The position numbers and the translations under genes were made by a program. Shown here in pieces: positions 55,510 through 64,000 of a stretch of DNA of 64,000 nucleotides. Where the stretch lies: positions 62,001 through 126,000 of the forward strand of contig CAUEEP010000866.1 in the NCBI GenBank assembly GCA_958450365.1, written 5' to 3'. Within the stretch, counting starts at the first letter, position 1. Each line of letters begins with the position of its first letter. The DNA comes from Mesorhabditis belari. Taxonomy: Eukaryota > Nematoda > Chromadorea > Rhabditida > Rhabditidae. The notes beneath the pieces are model-generated. The model was not told the origin of the DNA. It worked only from the letters and a program-made list of their open reading frames with translations, and did no database searches.

Positions 55510-56133
55510 TTAGGTTGTCCAGAAAGTCTTTTTGTTCCTTTTCATACTTCTGTTGAAAAATAAGAAATTCACCAATTAATCCATGGTTTGCTCTAAATAA
55601 TAAGTGTTTCTTCTTCAATTTCCAATCTTTTTAAGTCAATTTTGGCTCTCTTTCAAGAAAATTCGAGAGTGAAAAACGTGTTTTTCGTAAAAATCCAGAA
55701 GAACCTCTACGAAGAAATTGACTGAATGAATTTCTCTGAAAACTTGGCTATATACCAAACTTTTTGTGCTCTATCTTTTGTCTATTGACAACAAGCTAGG
55801 TTTCCTTAGTTAAAGTGTCTAAACCGTCATCGAGCCCGCATCATCGAGCCGTCGCTCTTTTTGACTACCCGACTTCACGTTCCCAAAAAATGCAGCCATA
55901 AGACATTTTAAACCCGTTTTAATGTTATTTTGTAGAAAAATGAGTTGCCAAACCGTCGTTCAATCTGTGCATTTGTTGGCTTTAAAAAGAATTTCAAGCA
56001 TTTAAAAGAATTTCAAATTTGAAAATGAAAAATAATTGGCCTTTTTAATGAAACAAATCCTAGTTCAATTAGTGTATTTGTTGGTTTTAAACGGAGTACG
56101 AAGAGGAAAGAAAAGACTTTCTGAACAGCCTAA
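55510..56133. mobile_element. MITE with TTAGGTTGTCCAGAAAGTC ends (624 bp)
   Basis: The left end is TTAGGTTGTCCAGAAAGTC and the right end is the complement, GACTTTCTGAACAGCCTAA, with TA on each side. Relatives are at 7201-7687, 22794-23312 and, as a tip only, 60236-60292. No transposase frame. Confidence 0.8.
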
Positions 56134-56380
56134 TAGCCAGAGTCAAACTTTTAATCCGGTCATTTCTATAGGCAATTTTACGCGATTTCAATTTTTAAAG
56201 AGCAGAATTTCACTGTGCAAATAACCACACAGTTGACTTTTCATAATTTCCCAAAATAAGCTTTTCTGATCATAGCTGAGCAAATGACTTTGACTTTTCG
56301 TTCAAAAAAGTGTGACGGGTTCTAGATTGGTCAGACTTCTATTAAAGTCATGAATTAGACGGAAAAATATCGAAAGCACC

Positions 56381-57035
56381 ATGCTCTTGACTTTACTTTT
56401 CTTCTCGATATTCCTGTTTGGAAAAGCTTTTTGTGACACTTGTCTTGATGTTCATTGTCCGGCGAAATGGGCTTACTTGGCAAAGACGAAGAGTTGCTAT
56501 TTTGTGCAGGTAATCACGAAAGATACCAGGATTAAGAATTCTTTTTTCCAGGATTTCACCTATCCGGATGCAGAAAATTGGCAGCTATACAACTGGACAA
56601 CGGCTGAATTGAATTGTAAAAGAATGGGCGCACACTTGGTGTCGATTCACTCGGTCGAGGAAGACAACTTTGTTTATGGTTGGTTATTGGGATAAAACCA
56701 TTTGATCGTAAGATGCTTAGAGTTGATTCTTTCTCGTGTTGGTCGCTACTTGAATGACCAGCCATGTTACAATGACCTAGCTGCCTGGATTGGGTATTTC
56801 GGATCTGGAATTGTGGGAACTGGCAATTGGACTGATGGAACACCAGTGGATTATATCGGCAGAACGCCATGGACTCCATGGGTTGTTGGTGCTAAGGCAA
56901 GCCCTAATATTGTTGAAAAGCTCACAAAATTTGTAGATGCTCAACGATCCAACTTGTCACTTCCATCAATGGGCTTGGAGTCAAGTGGAAGAAAAGCTCT
57001 CGCGATATGTCTGCAAGAAAGCAGCAACTGGATGA
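56381..57035 (+). CDS. Secreted C-type lectin domain protein (four exons)
   Basis: Exon 1, 56381-56509, encodes a signal peptide (MLLTLLFFSIFLFGKAFC) and the start of the domain (CPAKWAYLAKTKSCYFVQ). Exon 2, 56552-56678, has AELNCKRMGAHLVSIHSVEE. Exon 3 from 56721 has AAWIGYFGSGIVGTGNWTDG and TPVDY. Exon 4, 56937-57035, has NDPTCHFHQWAWSQ and ends RYVCKKAATG before TGA. All phases agree. The last intron is either GC-AG (56897-56936, 40 bp) or GT-AG (56882-56936, 55 bp); both keep the frame. It is a single-domain nematode lectin-like protein; the region that should bind calcium (EPN/WND) is not conserved in an obvious way, so ligand type is unknown. AATAAA follows at 57053. It appears intact, unlike the lectin fragment at 4773. 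Confidence 0.82.
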
Positions 57036-57052
57036 CCTGTTGAGCCAATGCA

Positions 57053-57058
57053 AATAAA
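57053..57058 (+). terminator. Polyadenylation signal of the C-type lectin
   Basis: AATAAA lies 18 bp after the stop codon. Confidence 0.55.
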
Positions 57059-58080
57059 ACTATCAAACGTTCCCTCAAAGTATACATCAAAAACTTTCCT
57101 TACTTTGAGTAAAAAGCTTATTCTTCTCAAAACTTCTCAGCAACTCGTTTGCTAAATAACACAGCAACTTGAATATTGTGTTTCTTTTTGAATAAAGAAC
57201 AAATTATTTGCCAATTTGGAAAATACCTCTGTTCTCTTCATCTATTGTCATAGATGAAGCTGATGAAGTTTTATCGGAAACCTAATTATTGAGTCAAAAA
57301 AATTTGTGAAAAGGAGTTGGAATTTTTTTCTTGGTTTTTTTGTTCTTATCTCTTTTAATAGGATTGCAAGAAGAGTGATTTCAAAGAATGGTTTCAAATT
57401 GAGAGTAGCTGAGTTTAGTACAAAAAAATGTCGACAAAATAATGGAGATACCCGTTGATCTATCTGGAGTCAACTTAGAGTGGATTGGGCATGGCGCTTC
57501 GGGATCAATATTTCTTATTGACTCTTTCGAACCGTGAGTTTTGTTGTCTAAAGGTATTTTTGATTGTTTATTAGAATTCTGACTTTGAAATTTTAGAGAT
57601 TTGAAGCAATTAAAACTTTAGAGCAATTTCATTAAAACACATCATCACCAGAGCCGATACTCGCCGAAATGAGTTCCTTATTGAAGTGGAAACTCTCAAA
57701 CGATTAAATCACCCTAATATTGTGAAATATCTCGGAATCGGAAAATTCAAACAAAAACGGACAAACATTTGGGCTGAAGGGATCTTGATGGAATATTGTG
57801 GGCGAGGCGCTCTGTGCCACTGTAAGCATTTAATTTTAGCAAAAGGAAACAAATTAATATTTAGTAATTGACAATCCGGCCATAATTTACACAATTTACA
57901 ACGTAGTTTCATGGACGCGTCAACTGATTAAGGCTTTGGGATATTTAGCCGAGAATAGAGCGGTTCACCGAGACATCAAGCCAGCCAAGTATTATGTTTA
58001 GAACGCCAAAGTTCATATAAATTTTTTTAGTGTTTTTGTTAGCACATACTTTGAGCTAAAGTTAGGAGATTTTGGATCAA

Positions 58081-58475
58081 TTAAAGAAATCACTCGGTCA
58101 TGCTCATCATTCACGCCAGCGGTGGGCACGAGGCGATACATGAGCCCAGAACAGTCAAAAAGCATCTCTGGAAAGAGGGTTGGACATGAAACTTATGCTT
58201 ATTATTATATTGGGTTGGTGGGTATGACGTGGCACGTTTTTTCCAATGAAACCCTAAAGATGTAAACAAATACGAGAGAGAGGGACCTGTGAAAAATAGA
58301 TAAGGGAACATTAACTCTCGCGAAAACTAGGGACTTTCACTTTCGACATTCAGTCGACTCTCTTTAAAACGAAATGGATGGACCAAGAAATTCTTTCGTT
58401 ATATATGTAGAGTGCCGTTGTATACAGCTTAGCGTCGGTTGGGACCAAAATCCCATTCTGTTATATAGAGTTTTC
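58081..58475 (+). repeat. Left arm of a perfect 395-bp inverted repeat
   Basis: It begins TTAAAGAAATCACTCGGTCA inside the kinase activation-loop exon and ends inside the pogo-like MITE at GTTATATAGAGTTTTC. The right arm (59378-59772) is the exact complement with no length difference that I can see. Confidence 0.85.
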
Positions 58476-58511
58476 CACTATATAGAGGTCCGTTTTAAAG
58501 AAAGTCGACTG
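58351..58511. mobile_element. Pogo-like MITE in the left arm
   Basis: CAGTCGACTCTCTTTAAAAC and its near complement GTTTTAAAGAAAGTCGACTG bound a 161-bp palindromic element containing TTATATAGAG-type units. The copy in the right arm is cut at 59378, inside the element. Confidence 0.75.
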
Positions 58512-59377
58512 TATTTGGTTTTTGGGATTTTACTTTACTTTGTTCTAACTATTGAAAATCTACCACCTGAAGCTCTGCGACAAGTTATACTGTGCGAATT
58601 CCTGCAAGGACATAAGGGCCTCTAGTGCTCAGCTAATATTGAGAATGTTTATGTGGAAGGATCAGCTCCACTACGGACATGTGCAAACTGATTTGTTAAA
58701 TTCCGTTCTGGGGATGAATCTTCGAAAACAAAGTGAGGGGTCTAGCTGGATAATGCGAAGTTGATCAAAATTTTCCAAACCAATAAAAGGCTTTTTTTTT
58801 GCGAAATAGCAGCAGAATTATCATTTGATCATACCATAATACTCGAACATTGCAGACACCTGGGTTTAAACCGCTACCAATAAAATGAGCACAAATTTTA
58901 CAAAATAATGGCAAAGATCTCGCATGATTTGAAGTTGTTGAAGAAATTTCATTTCAAAACATGTTCCAAGTCATCAACACCAACACAATATAATTGAGCA
59001 ATAAGTTGAGCTCAGCATTTAAAAATGATTCTTAGAATGCATTTAAATATAAATGAAATATTTGAAATAAACATTTGACATCTACCAATAAAATGGGCAC
59101 AAATTTTACAAAATAATGGTAAAGTCGGCATTTTAAGTTGTCGCATCGAAGTGACGTCTACAGCATGGGCTTAGTCATTTGGGAAATGATCGAACGGAGG
59201 TTGTGTTTCATTTTATTTTGAGTCAAATAAAAGTAACGCTTTAGGAAAGTCTTTGCTCGATTTGGCAGCCACTATGACTACGGGCTATTCGCTACCGAAG
59301 ACAGGCAACTCATCGACGTTGAGGTGCTTGAATGTGAACCTGAAATTCGTTTCACTGTTGAAAAGTGAGAAAAGTGA

Positions 59378-59772
59378 GAAAACTCTATATAACAGAATGG
59401 GATTTTGGTCCCAACCGACGCTAAGCTGTATACAACGGCACTCTACATATATAACGAAAGAATTTCTTGGTCCATCCATTTCGTTTTAAAGAGAGTCGAC
59501 TGAATGTCGAAAGTGAAAGTCCCTAGTTTTCGCGAGAGTTAATGTTCCCTTATCTATTTTTCACAGGTCCCTCTCTCTCGTATTTGTTTACATCTTTAGG
59601 GTTTCATTGGAAAAAACGTGCCACGTCATACCCACCAACCCAATATAATAATAAGCATAAGTTTCATGTCCAACCCTCTTTCCAGAGATGCTTTTTGACT
59701 GTTCTGGGCTCATGTATCGCCTCGTGCCCACCGCTGGCGTGAATGATGAGCATGACCGAGTGATTTCTTTAA
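59378..59772 (-). repeat. Right arm of the 395-bp inverted repeat
   Basis: Complement of 58081-58475. Just outside it the minus strand continues with a different sequence, reading KPYLISFGLKEI where the left arm reads LKLGDFGSIKEI, so the right arm appears to be joined to a diverged kinase paralogue. Confidence 0.85.
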
Positions 59773-59977
59773 GGCCAAAACTAATTAAATATGGTTTGAG
59801 GAATTGAAAGGAAACAACGGAAGCAAAGTTCATTTCCGGATCGTTACAAAACTGGGGGGTGTGTTTGAGTTTTTTTTAAGAAATAGTTTTGATCAAAAAT
59901 CAATCAATTATTTTATTTACACCCTGATATGTCCATGAATAGAAAATTCAAAGAAACTTCTTTGACGAAAGTTTGAA

Positions 59978-60010
<33 letters not shown>

Positions 60011-60175
60011 GGGTTGTTTAAAAATTTTTTTTTAAATAATATTTTTTAAAATTTTTTTTTTTTTTATTTTTAGAGGGGTTTGGTTTTTTTTTTTATAAGG
60101 GGGGGGGTTTTAAATTTTTTTTTTTTTTTTTTTTAAGGGGGGGGTTTTTTTTTTATTTTAAAAGGATTAATTTTT

Positions 60176-60209
<34 letters not shown>

Positions 60210-60237
60210 GTTTTTTTTTTTTTACTGGGGGGGGGGG
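59978..60237 (+). repeat. Poly-T / poly-G homopolymer block
   Basis: About 260 bp consists almost only of long T runs with short G8-G10 and A runs. It ends in the tip of a MITE (TTTTAAACGGAAGTACGAAA to about 60292, then CAGCCTAATA). It encodes nothing. Confidence 0.8.
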
Positions 60238-60453
60238 TTGGTTTTAAACGGAAGTACGAAAAAGAACGAAAAGACTTTGACAGCCTAATAAATTTTCATT
60301 TGAACACAAAAGATACACAAAACTTTAATTACAGCATTGTACAAGATACATTGTACGGTACAAGACTACAACATTGAACCTACATATTAACTTGACAAAA
60401 GAATTCGAGATCCAAAAAGGTAACTTCACCGTTCTTGCATCATTTAGAGTTTT

Positions 60454-63400
60454 TCAAGTAGTGTCTCTGCAAGCCGCGTTGAATCCATTGTTGATGCATC
60501 GTTTGTACGCCCAAAGTGCTCCCTAAAGATTGAACTCAATTAAGCCAGTAGTTAATTTTATTGTATTGCTTACCGATGTTTTATAGTAATTCACATTATC
60601 TCTAGTAGCTGGCATTGTATCACAGCTGATTGGAAGCTCGTTTGCATTCTTATCCCGACTGCAATATGATGAGTTTGCAATGAGGTTTCCATTCTGAAAA
60701 CAATGGTCAAAACCTATGAGAAAGATTAGATATCAGAATTTCTCTGCACTTAATGTATGAATAAATTTTGATAGCAAACCTCATTCCAAGCCAAAAGAGT
60801 CATCCAATCGGTGAGTGTTGTACTCGAACAAGTGTATGTCGTGAAAAGCGGTCGACAACCACTGAAAAGTATTTAAATTTTAAAGAAAATAAAGCTCACC
60901 CGGTTCCTGGTGGCAAGTTTAAATACGGCGGACTTGGAGCAGGATTAACATTAATGGCAACTGTAGGACAATTACACGCAGGAACTAAAAACTTACCTGG
61001 TACTTGTAATAGTTTACCGTGCTACTAGAAACAGCAATCGTGTTACGAGTGATCAACAGTGCCTTTCTAGCATAATATTTGCTGCAGTACGAGATTTCTA
61101 TTAGCAAGCAGCTCACCGCATTTAATAGTATGACATGCCCAGAGGAGCATCGCTTAGTCATCGTTTTTCCGCATCATTTTTTCTCGCGAATCTCTGGGCA
61201 GTTTTGTTCAGGTTTTTTCTAGAAAATGGCTACCCCATTTCTCTATTTTTTGGAAAAACCCCGTAGAAAATCGGTCCAGTGGTTCGCGAGAAAAAATGAT
61301 TTAGTGCGAAAAAAACAACGACTACGCGACGCTCCTCTGGGCAAGTCATAATATTAGATATACGGTTTGTTATTGGAATAGTTGCACTAACGAGTTTTTG
61401 TTGAATTTGGAGAACAATTGACATTGTATCCATTGTTGAAGCACTTCTTATATGCCCACAATGCACCCTAAAAGCAGACTATGGCCAATCTAAGAATCAG
61501 AAACCTACCTGGTACTTGTAATAGTTCACCGTGCTACTAGAAACAGCAATCGTGTTACAAGTGATCAGCAGTGCGTTTCTCGCATAATCTTTGCTGCAGT
61601 ACGAAATATTCTTGAGAAGGTTTCCTTGCTGAAATACCGGATTTCTACACACTTCTTTATCTCACATCATCCCAAGAAATTTGTGTAATCCAATCATATG
61701 GGCTGGTGCTGTTACAGGTGTAAACTGTTGAGAAAGAGTTGCAAGTGCTGAAATTGTCGTTTAAAAGAAAAACTGGTTAGTCAACTCTGCTTCTGTTAGT
61801 TGAACAGGATACGGTGGGCTTGGCGCTTGAGAAACATCAACCGCTACGGTAGGACAGACACATTGTGGAACTAAATCAAGAAACTGCTAATACACTTCAG
61901 TATTCATTATTTAAGGTCTAAAACTCACGGGTTGCCGTTGTTGTTGTGATTATTGATGTCGTTGTTGGATTTGAATCACAAGTTACATCATAGCCAAGAC
62001 TTAGACATCTTCTATAGACCCATAGTCTTCCCTGAACGTTTTTAGAACTCGAAAAAGATATTCACCTACTTGATATTTATAGTAGTTCACTTTATCATAA
62101 GGGTTAGCATTAGTGTCACAAGTAAGAGTGCTGCCATGACCCTCATAATCCTTGCTACAGAATGTTTTGTTCCATAAAACGATCCCTTTCTGAAATTTTG
62201 ATCAAATTACTTATCTTTCTAGTCAACTTCATCCCAAGCTAAGAAGCTCATCATATCCGTGGAAGTTGTACTATGGCAAGTGGTGGGGATATCAAAGGGT
62301 TGACAGTTACTTGAAAAAAAGCTTTGACTACAAGTCATAGAAGTTATTACCTGACTCCAGTTGGCTGAACAGAATACGGTGGACCTGGAGCAGAACTGAC
62401 GTTCGAAGCTACTGTTGAGCAAACGCATTGAGCTACTTAACTTTTGAGTTCAATTTTGTCATTTTTCACTTTAAATAAAGTACAATACCGTAATTATTCT
62501 AATAGAAGCTCGGGGCTTTTATTTTTCAACCTTCATCCAACGGGGGCTTCTAATAGAGAGGGGACTTCTATTTTTCAATGCAAAAATTAGAAATTGAACA
62601 AATTTTTGTGATAGACTCCTTGTTCTCCAGCTCAATCGACGTCAAGTGTTGCCCGCCTCCTTTTAAACATTTTGCTTGGCTTTCCTGCTGTATAAGCTTT
62701 TTTTTCTTGTCCGATCTATCGTCAAAGCATTGCACAATCAACTCGATACTTCTTTGCGATCGCATGCATAGAAAAATCATTAGAGTATTTGACAGCTTCC
62801 AATTTGAGCTTTTTTTGAATAGGCCTTGCGCTTTCGGGAAGAGCTGAGTGGTTCTCCTTTCCTTGAACAATCGTTCTCCGAACATTGAGCAATCGTTTTC
62901 TCTTTAGTTCCTTCATCCACCTTGTTCTATGGACAGACCTAATCGTAGAGGCCTCGCATGTGCTGATGTTCCTCTCCTAATAAAAGTATAAAAACCTATT
63001 TTTGGTTGTGGTAATTTTTGGGTTACGATATAAAAAACCCAAAAAAAAAGGAACTTCTATTAGAGTTTTTACGGTAGATTGATTAAAGTTTTACTTTGCT
63101 TCAGTAGAGTTTCTTATATTAAAGTTTTCTTATATCAAAAGGCTTTACAAACTTTTCGTGGTGGTTGTGGGCGATGTCGCTGTGGTTGTGGTTGAATTTG
63201 GATCACACTTCACATCATATCCATAGGTGACGCACAATTCAAACGCCCACAGGCTACCCTATATTCAAAAAGTTCTTTAAACGATTTTAGAGAGATTTAC
63301 CTGGTATTTGTAAAAATTGTCTGTATCCCCTGGGGCAGGAATTGTATCGCATGTAAGAATGATCTCATAGGCTACGTAGTTACTGCTACAGAACGTATTG

Positions 63401-63883
63401 TTCCAAAGAAGCATCCCACTCTAAACTTTGTTCTATGTTGAAAAAGTTGTCAGTTTACCTCATCCCATCCCAAACTACCCAAACGATTTGTGCTGTTTAG
63501 ACTTTTGCAGACATAGCTAGCTGTGTAAGGCTGACAGTTGCTAAAATTTGAATAAAAGGATGGAAAAATTCATTTCCTAGAAGTTGAAATGAGACAAATT
63601 ATTAATTTTAGAAGAGACAAACTATTGATTTTAGAAAAAAAACCTACCTAACACCGATTGATTCAATTGAATAAGGAGGACTTGGAGCTGGATTCACAGC
63701 AGTGGCTATCGTTGGACAAGAACAGTTAACGGCTGGGAACTAGTTTTTCAAATAGCAACGGTAACCACTCACGAGCAGTTGATGTAGCTGTAGTAGCAAG
63801 AATTCGAGTATTTTTAGTTGTAATCGAAGTCAAAGATGTACCCGTAGTTTCGCCTGTTTTTACTTGTCCGATAATCTCTAAAC
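60454..63883 (-). CDS. Secreted protein of four tandem Cys-rich modules (17 exons seen, 5' end outside or unclear)
   Basis: Each module of about 110 residues is encoded by four exons with the same boundaries: (a) CPTxAxxxNPAPSPPYSxxxxG; (b) NCxPYxxxYxCxSxxxxWxxxLxWDE; (c) GxLLWNxxFCSxDYxxxxxxLTCDT...NYYKYQ; (d) GxLWAYxxCxxxGYxVxC. Modules lie at 63740-63150, 62440-61929, 61872-61387 and 60989-60454, joined by Thr-rich linkers such as STTTTATSPTTTTK. The most 5' exon seen (63883-63773) is Thr/Ser-rich; no signal peptide exon is certain. The stop is TGA at 60454. A partial extra copy of exon (c), with a lost Cys, is at 61105-61000. Eight Cys per module and conserved Trp suggest an extracellular disulphide-bonded domain. 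I do not recognise the family. Confidence 0.7.
61129..61351. mobile_element. MITE with GACATGCCCAGAGGAGC ends
   Basis: GACATGCCCAGAGGAGCATC and the complement of GCGTCGCGTAG..GCTCCTCTGGGCAAGTC are inverted, and TTTTTTCTCGCGAA/TTCGCGAGAAAAAA extend the pairing. It lies between the third and fourth modules, next to the extra exon (c) copy. Confidence 0.65.
62486..63076 (-). mobile_element. Pogo-like element with a relic DNA-binding domain
   Basis: The ends are TACCGTAATTATTCTAATAG and the complement of CTAATAGAG..TTTTTACGGTA (TACCGTAAAAACTCTAATAG). The minus strand at about 62850-62760 reads LKLEAVKYSNDFSMHAIAKK and YRVDCAML, resembling the N-terminal helix-turn-helix of pogo/CENP-B-type transposases, then degenerates through stops. 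The catalytic region is missing. It sits in the intron between modules one and two of the Cys-rich module gene. Confidence 0.65.
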
Positions 63884-64000
63884 CTAAAACAGTAGAAGCT
63901 ATTAAAAGAAACTAATGGTAAAAGCCGGATTACTTTAAACTTTCCCAACAACAGTGCATCATTTAGAAAATGCTACAAATTAATAACTAACCAGCCAAAA

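Larger units (their letters stand above)
57442..59370 (+). pseudogene. Scrambled serine/threonine protein kinase
   Basis: Exon 1 (57442-57533) has the glycine loop WIGHGASGSIF. Exon 2 (57622-57821) has PAISLKHI (Lys of VAIK), ETLKRLNHPNIVKYLGIG and EGILMEYCGRGAL. Exon 3 (57865-57989) has VHRDIKPAK: the catalytic Asp is kept, but the Asn that follows in HRDxKxxN is Lys. About 58045-58180 has LKLGDFGSIKE and VGTRRYMSPEQSKSISGK. After that the order is wrong. About 58552-58760 encodes a C-terminal piece (IENLPPEALRQVILCEF, SAQLIL), and only then, at about 59160-59205, comes SDVYSMGLVIWEMIERR (subdomain IX), followed by 59248-59365 (ARFGSHYDYGLFATEDRQLI). The YMSPEQ motif recalls NEK or eIF2-alpha kinase groups. 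A working kinase cannot be made from this order. Confidence 0.7.

Noticed and set aside
60174..60377. ORF starting with poly-Phe
   Set aside because: Arises from the poly-T block and a MITE tip.
1..64000. CRISPR arrays, bacterial operons or viral genes
   Set aside because: No regularly spaced direct repeats, ribosome-binding sites or viral polymerase/capsid motifs were seen; gene structure is eukaryotic throughout.

Overview
The window looks like a piece of a free-living (rhabditid, Caenorhabditis-like) nematode nuclear genome. The evidence is AT-rich DNA, introns of about 37-70 bp with GT..TTTTCAG borders, serpentine chemoreceptor exons, C-type lectin and CUB-domain genes, a family 31 glycosyltransferase, and very many Tc1/mariner-type, pogo-like and hAT-like elements flanked by TA or 8-bp duplications. 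No bacterial operon, phage or CRISPR structure is present. The species cannot be named from the sequence alone.

Layout. 0.4-6.2 kb: a Cys-rich gene on the minus strand, a complete two-exon gene for a small secreted 8-Cys peptide, an inverted glycosyltransferase fragment, a decayed 7TM receptor, a decayed C-type lectin and a mariner relic. 6.6-24.5 kb: a tandem array of a long minus-strand gene for a secreted/membrane protein with several CUB domains and a C-terminal transmembrane segment. Two long copies (A, 8.2-15.0 kb; B, 17.2-23.4 kb) and one 5' stub (6.6-7.0 kb) are visible, each carrying different transposon insertions. 26.4-29.8 kb: two intact-looking genes, a Gly/Gln-rich secreted repeat protein and, facing it, an eight-exon C-type lectin with a chitin-binding domain. 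30-52.3 kb: two direct copies (X and Y) of a 10-12 kb unit holding str-type chemoreceptors, another 7TM gene and the start of a GT31 glycosyltransferase; nearly every receptor copy is broken. 51.9-54.6 kb: the GT31 gene proper, with two probable frameshifts. 56.4-57.0 kb: an intact C-type lectin. 57.4-59.8 kb: a scrambled protein kinase with a perfect 395-bp inverted repeat. 60.0-60.2 kb: a homopolymer block that looks like an assembly artefact. 60.45-63.9 kb: a minus-strand gene built from four tandem copies of a Cys-rich module that I do not recognise.

The intact genes are mostly short secreted or surface proteins (lectins, lectin with chitin-binding domain, Gly-rich and Cys-rich peptides, CUB receptor), the kind of fast-evolving environmental-response repertoire found on nematode chromosome arms. 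That functional reading is inference. The strongest evolutionary signals are recent segmental duplication, nested transposon insertions that can be ordered in time, and rearrangement of the kinase gene.
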